From: Protonemura montana
Lineage: Eukaryota > Arthropoda > Insecta > Plecoptera > Nemouridae
Direction of reading: 5' to 3'
Assembly: GCA_947568835.1 (NCBI GenBank)
Contig: OX387610.1
Coordinates: 2,535,001-2,599,000, forward strand
DNA: 64,000 nt
Below, piece after piece: positions 21,330-31,752 of the stretch; position 1 is the stretch's first letter; each line of letters starts with the position of its first letter. Both the position numbers and the translations under genes were made by a program. Under the pieces are notes generated by a model. It saw only the letters and a list, made by a program, of their open reading frames with translations, made no database searches and was not told where the DNA came from.

Positions 21330-23245
21330 TCAAGGGTCAGGTTTTACCAAAATGTTCAACTATAAGTTGGATCTCTAGCTCACAGAAACATCTGAATTTC
21401 ACTGCATGTGATTGGAAGTCGTCATGGCAACAGTTTCAACAAAATGTTCAACTATAAGTTGGATCTCTAGCTCACAGAAACATCTGAATTTCACTGCATG
21501 TGATTGGAAGTCGTCATGGCAACAGTTTCAACAAAATGTTCAACTATAAGTTGGATCTCTAGCTCACAGAAACATCTGAATTTCACTGCATGTGATTGGA
21601 AGTCGTCATGGCAACAGTTTCAACAAAATGTTCAACTATAAGTTGGATCTCTAGCTCACAGAAACATCTGAATTTCACTGCATGTGATTGGAAGTCGTCA
21701 TGGCAACAGTTTCAACAAAATGTTCAACTATAAGTTGGATCTCTAGCTCACAGAAACATCTGAATTTCACTGCATGTGATTGGAAGTCGTCATGGCAACA
21801 GTTTCAACAAAATGTTCAACTATAAGTTGGATCTCTAACTCACAGAAACATCTGAATTTCACTGCATCTGATTGGAAGTCGTCATGGCAACAGTTTCAAC
21901 ACAATGTTCAACTATAAGTTGGATCTCTAGCTCACAGAAACATCTGAATTTCACTGCATGTGATTGGAAGTCGTCATGGCAACAGTTTCAACACAATGTT
22001 CAACTATAAGTTGGATCTCTAGCTCACAGAAACATCTGAATTTCACTGCATGTGATTGGAAGTCGTCATGGCAACAGTTTCAACAAAATGTTCAACTATA
22101 AGTTGGATCTCTAGCTCACAGAAACATCTGAATTTCACTGCATGTGATTGGAAGTCGTCATGGCAACAGTTTCAACAAAATGTTCAACTATAAGTTGGAT
22201 CTCTAGCTCACAGAAACATCTGAATTTCACTGCATGTGATTGGAAGTCGTCATGGCAACAGTTTCAACAAAATGTTCAACTATAAGTTGGATCTCTAGCT
22301 CACAGAAACATCTGAATTTCACTGCATGTGATTGGAAGTCGTCATGGCAACAGTTTCAACAAAATGTTCAACTATAAGTTGGATCTCTAACTCACAGAAA
22401 CATCTGAATTTCACTGCATGTGATTGGAAGTCGTCATGGCAACAGTTTCAACAAAATGTTCAACTATAAGTTGGAGCTCTAGCTCACAGAAACATCTGAA
22501 TTTCACTGCATGTGATTGGAAGTCGTCATGGCAACAGTTTCAACAAAATGTTCAACTATAAGTTGGATCTCTAGCTTACAGAAACATCTGAATTTCACTG
22601 CATGTGATTGGAAGTCGTCATGGCAACAGTTTCAACAAAATGTTCAACTATAAGTTGGATCTCTAGCTTACAGAAACATCTGAATTTCACTGCATGTGAT
22701 TGGAAGTCGTCATGGCAACAGTTTCAACAAAATGTTCAACTATAAGTTGGATCTCTAACTCATAGAAACATCTGAATTTCACTGCATGTGATTGGAAGTC
22801 GTCATGGCAACAGTTTCAACAAAATGTTCAACTATAAGTTGGATCTCTAGCTCACAGAAACATCTGAACATCACTGCATGTGATTGGAAGTCGTCATGGC
22901 AACAGTTTCAACAAAATGTTCAGCTATAAGTTGGATCTCTAGCCCACAGAAACATCTGAATTTCACTGCATGTGATTGGAAGTCGTCATGGCAACAGTTT
23001 CTACAAAATGTTCAGCTATAAGTTGGATCTCTAACCCACAGAAACATCTGAATTTCACTGCATGTGATTGGATGTCGTCATGGCAACAGTTTCAACAAAA
23101 TGTTCAACTATAAGTTGGATCTCTAACTCACAGAAACATCTGAATTTCACTGCATGTGATTGGAAGTAGTTACGGCAATAGTTTCAACTAACACTTCAGC
23201 TAGGAGGCGAGATTTTGCTTAAACCGGACAAAAATCTTTTATCTT
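21330..23245 (+). mobile_element. 92-bp-repeat-carrying element, copy 1 (about 20 repeat units)
   Basis: Units of 92 bp start at 21354 with GTTCAACTATAAGTTGG and include CTCACAGAAACATCTGAATT and GAAGTCGTCATGGCAACAG. About 20 units run to about 23190. The flanks match those of the four-unit copy at 47020-47460: upstream GGTCAGGTTTTACCAAAATG and downstream TTTCAACTAACACTTC then GATTTTG. Shared flanks mean that the array and its borders moved, or were copied, together. The last few units (22860-23180) carry more changes, and the terminal unit reads GAAGTAGTTACGGCAATAG. Confidence 0.88.
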
Positions 23246-23276
23246 CCCACCTTATAGGTTATTTGCGGGTTGTTTC

Positions 23277-23421
23277 CATTCCTCCAACCTTCTTCGGAAC
23301 AGAATCGTTTTTATGTGTATGATGGTCACCCATCCTATACCTGTTCAGCGCAGTGTTGCTTAACTTCGTCAACCTCATAAAAACCAGTGTTTTCAACACG
23401 ACAAACCGTTCAATACGGTGG
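23277..23421 (-). mobile_element. 5S-headed element, isolated head fragment
   Basis: On the minus strand this reads as a 5S-like head (diverged CGAACGGTTTGG, AACACTGG, AAGTTAAGCAACACTGCGC and GGATGGGTGACC) plus the start of the linker. Body and tail are absent. It directly follows the 92-bp-repeat element. Confidence 0.7.
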
Positions 23422-23821
23422 CTTATGTAGAACCAGCCGAGCGTGCGAAGAAACCACGCTGTAAAAGTGTAGGCGTGCGAAGTGAAAATGTCAGGTGCAC
23501 TACAATCAGATCGGGGATATGTAAATCTAATCCTGGTTTCTTGTTTTTACAGGTGAGTCCTGACCGTGAGTGACTGTGAGTCCTGACCTGGCTCTTGGAA
23601 CCAATTAGGCTGCAGCTCTGGAGTTTAACACATCGACAGTTCGCTGGCTTTCGCAAAGGTAGCTGGAATTTTCCCGCCAGTTTAGAATTTGAATTTTAGC
23701 GTTCGATTTGCGGACACACCGCGAACCAATGAAAACTTGCATTTAAGTTCCTCACGATAACAGTGCAATTCAAACAAATCTGCTTTTATATACATAGTAT
23801 AATTTTCTATCGAAAACAACA
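23422..23821. other. Unique spacer with a juxtaposed splice acceptor and donor
   Basis: The notable feature is TTGTTTTTACAG|GTGAGT at 23541-23558, described separately. No gene is recognised. Confidence 0.4.
23535..23558 (+). promoter_or_regulatory. Juxtaposed 3' and 5' splice-site motif (recursive-splice-like)
   Basis: A pyrimidine-rich tract ending ACAG is followed immediately by GTGAGT, the layout of a zero-length exon. In insects and vertebrates such sites subdivide long introns by recursive splicing. Either half alone could also be an ordinary site, and a chance match is possible. Confidence 0.3.
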
Positions 23822-24465
23822 TGGTGCTATGGTGGTGCTAGTTAGCACGGTGCTACTGACAGTAATACCAGGGTCACTGCTTGGTGCTATGGTGGTGCTA
23901 GTTAGCACGGTGCTGCTGACAGTAATACCAGGGTCACTGCTTGGTGCTATGGTGGTGCTAGTTAGCACGGTGCTGCTGACAGTAATACCAGGGTCACTGC
24001 TTGGTGCTATGGTGGTGCTAGTTAGCACGGTGCTGCTGACAGTAATACCAGGGTCACTGCTTGGTGCTATGGTGGTGCTAGTTAGCACGGTGCTGCTGAC
24101 AGTAATACCAGGGTCACTGCTTGGTGCTATGGTGGTGCTAGTTAGCACGGTGCTGCTGACAGTAATACCAGGGTCACTGCTTGGTGCTATGGTGGTGCTA
24201 GTTAGCACGGTGCTGCTGACAGTAATACCAGGGTCACTGCTTGGTGCTATGGTGGTGCTAGTTAGCACGGTGCTACTGACAGTAATACCAGGGTTACGAA
24301 TCACCGCTCTAGGTCGGGGTTACTGCTTGGTGCTATGGTGGTGCTAGTTAGCACGGTGCTGCTGACAGTAATACCAGGGTCACTGCTTGGTGCTATGGTG
24401 GTGCTAGTTAGCACGGTGCTACTGACAGTAATACCAGGGCTACGAATCACCGCTCTAGGTCGGTA
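23822..24465 (+). repeat. 60-bp minisatellite, about 10 copies in two blocks
   Basis: Eight units run from 23822 to about 24290 and two more from about 24322 to 24440. The blocks are separated, and the array is ended, by the same spacer TACGAATCACCGCTCTAGGTC. Each unit holds GTGCTAGTTAGCAC, an inverted repeat with a 2-nt spacer, plus ACAGTAATACCAGGGTCACT. Units are almost identical. Frames on both strands stay open because 60 is a multiple of three. Confidence 0.95.
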
Positions 24466-25985
24466 TAATCGTTTTATTTTGTATTGCTTTTAAATTTTTG
24501 AAATAAAGACATTTAAATCAAATTAAAACATGAAAATAAATTATTCGTCACTGGGATATTCATATTTGCAATTGTAAATCAATGGCGGGGGTCGAAATAT
24601 TTCTGTCTCTCTGTTTTTTGTTTATATTCCTTTAAAATGCAAATGTGATAGAACCATTTTTCATGTCTGTTGTTTTCCGAATGAATCTCGACATCTATTG
24701 GCGGCGATCGCAAATATTGGTACACCCAACCGTTTGACAACACAATGGGCCGTGATCAAACAAACAAACAAACAAACAATTGGAAATCGCTTCATGTTCG
24801 GCATGAATGTCAAGTTTGGGGGACAAAAGCAAGTGGCAAGGATTCAAAACAAAATGTTGCAGTCATTGTTATATGCTTGTTATTTTGGGAAGATCTTTTT
24901 TAAAACATTACCTTTAAGTTTTTCCCATGAGCAGACACAGAAGTGAATGAAAATAACAATTATTTTTGTGCTAAATGGAGAAGAATGTATTTAAAAAAAC
25001 GGCCGATTAACGGTAATTTGTTTAAAAAATGTATACATGATTACCGCAATTGGGGAAAAAACGTCTGGAGATGTTGGTAAAGTTGACAATTGGCGTTTTT
25101 TTTTTAAAATGCGAAAAAATAGATAACTTGAGCAATTCAGTCCAATGTTTGAGACAAAAAAAGGTTAACTTTTAATATCAAAGCCAAGAAAAAAACTTAT
25201 TTTCGGCATTTTTGTCCAAAACACTCGTTTTATTTTTACTATAGTACTAACAACTAACTCTCAACATGAAATCAGTGTTAAACAAAACACATCACACCCC
25301 GAAAAACCCAGCCTACATTTCCTGGGAAGACCTGCACCCCATGTGCCAGCTAGTTTCCACAACGTCCCGCGCAGCGCCAGCGTCGCCAAGTTGCAAATTA
25401 GCAAACCACTTCGCCGGTGCTAGAAACTTTTTCCATCCACTCCCGACTCCCGAAGTGGCTCGGATCACATTTCAATGACGCCATTGTCTATGCGCTTGTC
25501 CCGGGTTCGGTGCCCCCCCCCTCCCCTATAAACCCCCTGGGAGCGTTAGTCGAGATATTGTTAGGATAACAAAAGATTGCGATATCATGTTTGCTAAGAA
25601 AACACACAAGCACCGCTTTATTTTTAGTATGACAAAAACAAAAAAAATTTCTATAAAACTACCGTAAGCTGGTGCATAAACCTGGGCACTTGATATGGGA
25701 TTCTCATGGAAGACGCTTGGGCCTTGCGATGGATAAGATTATGTAATGGGAGGTCGTAGAAGGCCAGAGGTCGCCTCTTTAAGATTATAAAAGTCTCTTG
25801 GGAGATTGATTTGTCGGCCGGGTATCAAGTTTATGTCCGTTTTTTGTGCCTCGTTTTGATCAACTTTATGGATTACAATGTCGTTGTGTTTTGATAACCA
25901 ATCTTCGAATAAATCCCAAAGTTAGCTGACATGGAATTCAGTTGAATGTTAGTTTGTCCAGTATTGGACCTCGAATATTTGGTCA
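24466..25985. other. AT-rich region with no recognised gene
   Basis: About 1.5 kb without arrays or recognised elements. A (CAAA)n run lies near 24763. A 70-codon frame at 25266-25478 starts at an ATG but has no domain or splice context. A C/T-rich run is at 25513-25530. Confidence 0.4.
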
Positions 25986-25989
25986 ATCT

Positions 25990-26395
25990 TGGCCGGTGGT
26001 TTTTTATTATTTTCAACACTATAACCGTCTCAAAGATTGATGCCCAAACGGGGACTCGAACCCCGATCTCCACCTGTCGCGGGTGTTGCTCTAACCCATT
26101 CAGCTATTTGGACACTGGCTTTTTGAGACGATTTTATTGTATTTTATGAGAATGACGGATCTCCAAGGAGTAGAACCAAGAGGCTGTGAATACTCACAGT
26201 CATTCTGAAATACACTAAAATCGTCTCAAAAAGCCAGTGTCCAAATAACTCAATGGTTCAGAGCAACACGCGCGACAGGTGGAGATCGGGGTTCGAGTTC
26301 CCGGTTGAACATCAATTTTGAGACGGTTATAGTGTTGTTAATAATAAAATTCCCCGCGCATTGCAAGCGTTTGCAATTTAAATCAGATTTCATCC
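25990..26395. mobile_element. Palindromic tRNA-bearing element (two tRNA-like copies, inverted)
   Basis: The left half has the order ACCGTCTCAAAG, minus-strand tRNA-like (26041-26113), TTTTTGAGACG. The body follows, and then the inverted series: CGTCTCAAAAAG, plus-strand tRNA-like (26239-26311), TTTTGAGACGGTT and the outer end GCAAGCGTTTGC at about 26368. The two halves could pair as a long hairpin around the body at about 26120-26215. The right tRNA-like copy is degraded (CAAATAACTCAATGG). Confidence 0.82.
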
Positions 26396-26566
26396 TAATA
26401 CTTAGCCAGTGGTCATCTCGGTGCTCTTCGACAGGAGTAGGAGAAACGTGCCGGCACCGGGTTTCCTCTCATCTCTTCTAGTTTTATTACCATTTATTCA
26501 TTCACTGGCGCCATTTTACCAGAGCCACAAGGTCTGTTGTCAAAACAGTACGTCGTTAAACAAAAA
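26396..26566 (+). mobile_element. 5S-headed element, body-tail fragment abutting a tRNA element
   Basis: The fragment starts at GGTCATCTCGGTGCTCTTCG, continues with GTGCCGGCACCGGGTTTCC, loses part of the tail to unrelated sequence, and ends with CAAAACAGTACGTCGTTAAA. No head is present. It lies immediately beyond the tRNA element's outer end. Confidence 0.65.
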
Positions 26567-27035
26567 TGATGAGAAATCAACAATATTTTTAAAGTTTTTT
26601 GCTTTTTTCAGTGTGAATTTGTAAATAAAAAAATGGCCTTAGGTCAATTATGGCTAATTTTAGTAATTTCTTTTATTTTTTATTTAAAATTGAAAAGAAA
26701 TTTTGTAAAGGTGCATATTTATGTCTACTTGCTTGCTAACCTGCTGATAGAGTCAGCGAATAGAGAGGCAGAAAGGGATACACCTCTGTACTAAGCACAC
26801 ACAAGTTAGGCCCCCGTTCGACTCCCAGGCAGAGCAAATAGTCGCCGTGCAGTGATTTGAAACGCAATTAGTGGCCGGCAAATACGTGGCAATCACGCGT
26901 TAGTACGCCGCGGTCCCGCATCCAGCGCCAGGCTTGCGCGGTGGCAGGACTGCGAACTTGCCACAAAGGTGGGCGTTGTCCCATTTCACTGCACCAAAGC
27001 ACAAAGTTGCACAGATAGGCGCAGGCACTCGGGTA
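26567..27035. other. Unique spacer
   Basis: AT-rich up to about 26720, then more balanced. No gene or repeat is recognised. Confidence 0.4.
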
Positions 27036-27150
27036 GTTTGTGGTGTATAACGACGCACTGTTTTGACAACTGGCCATGTGGTACTGGTCTAATGGCGTCG
27101 GTGAATGCGTTGGGGATGATGAACCTAACCTAGCCTAGAAGGGAGGAGAA
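27036..27150 (-). mobile_element. 5S-headed element, solitary tail
   Basis: The segment reads as the reverse of the family tail: GTATAACGACGCACTGTTTT, then GGTCTAATGGCGTCGGTGAA and CCTAACCTAGCCTAG. Neither body nor head follows; a second, complete element begins about 200 bp downstream. Confidence 0.7.
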
Positions 27151-27350
27151 TATGTGTATAATATGTTTTAAACACACCCACACCTACAAAAGACACCTTA
27201 TGTACTTGCATATATACACACCTACATGTTCACAGTAAATAAATACAAACACTTTGACATTACGACCTTTTACCACTTAGAAGACTTATGACCAACAGGC
27301 ATAAAGTACACTTTGGTACCAGGCCGAGTTAAGTAGAGTAGCGATTAATT

Positions 27351-28232
27351 GATTTGTGGTGTTTAACGACGCACTGTTTTGACAACGGGTCATGTGGCAC
27401 TGGTCTAATGGCGTCGGTGAATGAGTGGATGATGATGAGGATGATGATGAACCTAACTTAGCCTAGAAGGGAGGAGGGGAAACCCGGTGCAAGCACGTAG
27501 CCTACTCCTGTCGAAGATCAATAGGGCCACCGGCTTAACGTCCCTTCCGAAGGACGGTACAACGCGAACAACAGGATTCCTCCTCAAATCCATGCTGTCA
27601 AGAGGTTGATAAGCAAGGGGAGTGAAGTTGCTGTACTAACTTTCATCCCTCTAGCCTCTCTCCCGAACAGAACTGGTCATGTGTATGATGGTCACGCATC
27701 TAATACCTGACCCAGCGCAGTGTTTCTTAAATTTCATCCCTCCAACCTCTCTCCCGAACAGAACTGGTCATGTGTATGATGGTCACCCATCCAATACCTG
27801 GCCCAGCGCAGTGTTGCTTAAATTTCATCCCTCCAACCTCTCTCCCAAACAGAACTGGTCATGTGTATGATGGTCACCCATCCAATACCTGGCCCAGCGC
27901 AGTGTTGCTTAAATTTCATCCCTCCAACCTCTCTCCCAAACAGAACTGGTCATGTGTATGATGGTCACGCATCCAAGACCTGACTCAGCGCAGTGTTGCT
28001 TAACTTTCATCTCTCCAACCTCTCTCCCGAACAGAACTGGTCATGTGTACGATGATGAATCATCCAATACCTGACCCAGCGCAGTGTTGCTTAACTTTCA
28101 TCCCTCCAACCTCTCTCCCGAACAGAACTGGTCATGTGTATGATGGTCACGCATTCAATACCTGACCCAGCGCAGTGTTGCTTAACTTCGGTGATCTCAC
28201 GAGAACCTGTGTTTCCAACAAGGTGGTACAGG
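27351..28232 (-). mobile_element. 5S-headed SINE-like element with six head/linker units
   Basis: This is the clearest minus-strand complete copy. From the high coordinate it has a 5S-like head (AGGTTCTCGTGAGATCACCG reading on the minus strand), six 91-bp head/linker units, the body with CAGCAACTTC and CTTATCAACCTCTTGACAGC, GTCCTTCGGAAGGGACG, then the tail to GTCGTTAAACACCACAAATC. Most units keep the 5S C-box GGATGGGTGACC or GATGCGTGACC. Confidence 0.88.
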
Positions 28233-28649
28233 AGAGAGGCGAGATGAAAAGAATCCCGTGAAAGAGAAATCTGATCTGAAATCTGAAATCTGAAAATCTG
28301 AAAACCGAGGTCGGCGCCTGAGATACACGGGCATGTCCCGACTTGTGTTTGACTTTCACTTCCCGGCGATGCTGACAATCGAAACCGCCTCTCGCTGATT
28401 AAGTTTGCTTATCGACTTCCAGGAATTAGTCACCGGAGAGCGCTACTCTGAATTCTAAGACATTTGCAAGGAGATCAGCTTGAGGTTTCCGTGGTAATGA
28501 GATTTCTAGTCGAGTAAAGCTGACTGATTTTCCACGCACAGTTTTCTGTGTTGAATTGAGATACAATCAATTTCTCAATTATTTTCTAAGACGAATAATT
28601 TTGAGAATTTTTGAGAATTAGAAGAAATAAAAACTTTTTGCAGCTACCA
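28233..28649. other. Unique spacer
   Basis: A short (AAATCTG)n-like stretch lies at about 28265-28300, just beyond the element. No gene is recognised. Confidence 0.4.
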
Positions 28650-28876
28650 ACACGTGGTAACGGTAGGTGTCACCCGATGGCGCTTGCTGCTGAGCTAACG
28701 AGGCTGGCAACACGTGGTAACGGTAGGTGCCACCCGATGGCGCTTGCTGCTGAGCTAACGAGGCCGGCAACACGTGGTAACGGTAGGTGCCACCCGATGG
28801 CGCTTGCTGCTGAGCAAACGAGGCCGGCAACACGTGGTAACGGTAGGTGCCAACCGATGGCGCTTGCGGCCGTCCT
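28650..28876 (+). repeat. 60-bp GATGGCGCTTGC repeat, copy 1 (four units)
   Basis: Units of 60 bp hold CAACACGTGGTAACGGTAGG, GATGGCGCTTGCTGCTGAGC and AACGAGGCCGG. The last unit ends GCGGCCGTCCTTTTTT. The same family with the same terminal GCCGTCCTTTTT is present at 39119-39307. Further downstream both loci share CTCAAATGC(A/G)AGTAATCT (28985 and 39318), which suggests a common mobile ancestor. Frames through it are open on both strands because of the period. Confidence 0.92.
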
Positions 28877-30599
28877 TTTTTACAAATCTCTACAATTAAA
28901 TAATTACGACTCAAAAAATCGCGATACATGTTTATCAATCGTTGAGGTTAGCATTAATAAAGATTAATTGAGTGTAAACCAGTCTCAAATGCAAGTAATC
29001 TGCGAGAAATAACGAAATGAAATTTCTTAACACTCGAAACGACGGTGACTCCACCTGGCGGCATCCTACATTTTTGTCGCGGTAAAGCAGTCTTTTGGCA
29101 GCCATTTTTCGACGAAGACGGTTTGACATCAGCTCTGTCACTCTAAACATCTAAAAACCTAGTAAAGTCTATCAACCGATTGTGGCAAAAAAAAAACTTG
29201 AAACGCACGTCTTTCGTTAAGATTTCCCCGCCAGTTCGGTGAGTGCACCGCGTCGAGAGCTTGCGTCGTAATCCTCGGGGCAAGACCGACGCTTCACGTG
29301 TGTGGACCCCGTGAGCCGCGGGGACGCGACGTCGGCGTCGGCGTCGTCCCAGCGGCGATGAATAATTTCCGCTCATTACCAATGCGAGGACCGGCAAAGT
29401 GCCGCGCTATGTATGGTCTGTGCACGCGCTAGCATTGTGATACCCACACGAGCCAAGCGGCTTTGCAAGTGAAAAAAGCGGCTTCTTTTTTTCTTTTTAC
29501 ATATTTTATTTATGACGAATTGGGATTATTTCCCAATTTTCCCTGGAGTGGTACGCTTATTCTGATGTTATCATTGCCTTTCGTGGCAAGCGCTTCAGCG
29601 GAATTCGACTGACTTTTTCCCGTTTTTCTTGCCATGCGAATAAACTTGCCGGGAAACTTTTGATGTGCGAGATTCAATCAAGACAGAAATCGTAAAACTG
29701 CAGATAAACTCGGCAGTTGCACTGAAGTATATACCAGTCATACCAATTGTAATAAACTTTAAGTGTAATTCCTCGACTGCAACTAGCAATTGAAATCGAG
29801 CAAAGAAAAAAGCAAAAGTATATTTTTATTACGACTAACTTTGAGTGGTGCAAAAACGGTTTGAAAAGCAAAACAAACTGCAGTCGGTCTGTTGCGCTCG
29901 TACAAAGTTTCCACTTTCTGTAATATTTCACAGCCAATCAAATCTGCCACGTGGAACGTACAGCCTGGCGTAATTGGCGCTGTAAAAAGTTCCACAACGC
30001 TCGGATGTATGAAATCGTCGTTTAAAAATTCAAATGATTTTATCGCTGGCTCAAGCGCAACTCGTTGCCCACGCGTAACTTCGTCAAAATCAAGCCGTTT
30101 TTTTTTTTTTTCTTTCTTTCCTCTTCTCTATTTATTCAAATTGGATGTGGGCTGTGACAGCGACGTGCGATACTGGCGCCCCTAGCGGTCGATTCGCGCG
30201 CCGTGTGTTAATTTAATAGCCGTGTGCGATCGCAGCGATACGCGGCGGCCGTCATGTCAACCAGCAATCGGTCACCGCGTGACGTAATCAAGACGCTGAT
30301 GACGTGGCATTGCTAGCTGTGGTTGACGCCGCCATTACGATAAGACGCGGTGACATTTTGCAAGAGTTTAATGACGATGTCGGTGCTTTTAATTGCTTTC
30401 ATTTAGTTGGCTTCGGATAGGATTTGAGTGGGTTGCATCACCTCCATCTTCTATTTCTGGGAAACAAGGAAACGACATTCTATTTTTATTCTTTAGTTAG
30501 GGTTGGGAAAGTCTGTTTCAGGTACTAAAAAAATCTCTTTTGGTGCACATTTTCCGGGAAATCTATCCTAGAAACAAAGTTCTAAAAAATGTATACTAT
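28877..30599. other. Unique region with a CpG-rich block and possible regulatory sequence
   Basis: About 1.7 kb free of arrays. At 29220-29420 there is a CpG-rich block with GACGTCGGCGTCGGCGTCG. At 30170-30400 there is a second CpG-rich block with TGACGTAATC, TGATGACGTGG, TGTGGTTG and ACGATAAG, which resemble CRE, RUNX and GATA sites. No exon is recognised. Confidence 0.4.
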
Positions 30600-31437
30600 C
30601 TGAGTATAGACCTGAGTAAGCTACCACTCCAATAGACCTGAGTAAGCTAAGCTCCCACTCCAATAGACCTGAGTAAGCTCCCACTCCAATAGACCTGAGT
30701 TAGCTCCCACTTCAATAGACCTGAGTAAGCTTCCACTCCAATAGACCTGAGTAAGCTCCCACTCCAATAGACCTGAGTAAGCTCCCACTCCAATAGACCT
30801 GAGTAAGCTCCCACTCCAATAGACCTGAGTAAGCTACCACTCCAATAGACCTGAGTAAGCTAAGCTCCCACTCCAATAGACCTGAGTAAGCTCCCACTCC
30901 AATAGACCTGAGTAAGCTCCCACTCCAATAGACCTGAGTAAGCTCCCACTGCAATAGACCTGAGTAAGCTCCCACTTCAATAGACCTGAGTAAGCTTCCA
31001 CTCCAATAGACCTGAGTAAGCTCCCACTCCAATAGACCTGAGTAAGCTCCCACTTCAATAGACCTGAGTAAGCTTCCACTCCAATAGACCTGAGTAAGCT
31101 CCCACTCCAATAGACCTGAGTAAGCTCCCACTTCAATAGACCTGAGTAAGCTCCCACTCCAATAGACCTGAGTAAGCTCCCACTCCAATAGACCTGAGTA
31201 AGCTCTCACTCCAATAGACCTGAGTAAGCTCCCACTCCAATAGACCTAAGTAAGCTCCCACTCCAATAGACCTGAGTAAGCTCCCACTTCAATAGACCTG
31301 AGTAAGCTCCCACTCCAATAGACCTGAGTAAGCTCCCACTCCTATAGACCTGAGTAAGCTCCCACTTCAATAGACCTGAGTAAGCTCCCACTCCAATAGA
31401 CCTGAGTAAGCTCCCACTCCAATAGACCTGAGTAAGC
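30600..31437 (-). repeat. 26-bp minisatellite, about 32 copies
   Basis: The unit is AGACCTGAGTAAGCTCCCAC then TCCAAT. Variants include TTCAAT, TACCAC and TTCCAC. Two units near 30645 and 30862 are 5 bp longer (AAGCTAAGCTCCC). The variant series CACTTC, TTCCAC, CCCACTCC recurs in blocks, indicating multi-unit duplication. Confidence 0.96.
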
Positions 31438-31752
31438 ATGTGTTTTACTTTTCTTATGCTGAGCAGTTATTTCGGTACCTGTAATGAGGGTATCTAGGTT
31501 CACGCGTTGGGTAGTGATTTTGATGCCGAGGAAAATTTTGACCCTCTTTGCTTGCTTTTAGGTTTAAACCCAATGCTTACTTCAGAGTGTATTACAAAAA
31601 TGCATCTCTCAAAAGGCTTCCAGACCAAACTTCCTTTACGATCTGCGTTTGCTATTCGCAAGCTTTATTGAGTTGAATGAAGAATGGAATAATGGAACTA
31701 TTCAAGCATTTTCAATAAGATAGAAAATACATTTTAATTAAAACGTGGCATC
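31438..31752. other. Unique spacer
   Basis: About 315 bp between an array and a 5S-headed element. Nothing is recognised. Confidence 0.4.

Noticed and set aside
29143..29397. Arginine-rich minus-strand protein
   Set aside because: The Arg run comes from a GACGTCGGCGTCGGCGTCG microsatellite in a CpG-rich block.
30712..31439. Minus-strand protein with YSGLLEWELTQV repeats
   Set aside because: The 26-bp unit cycles through frames every 78 bp. The frames are broken by the longer units and have no start context.
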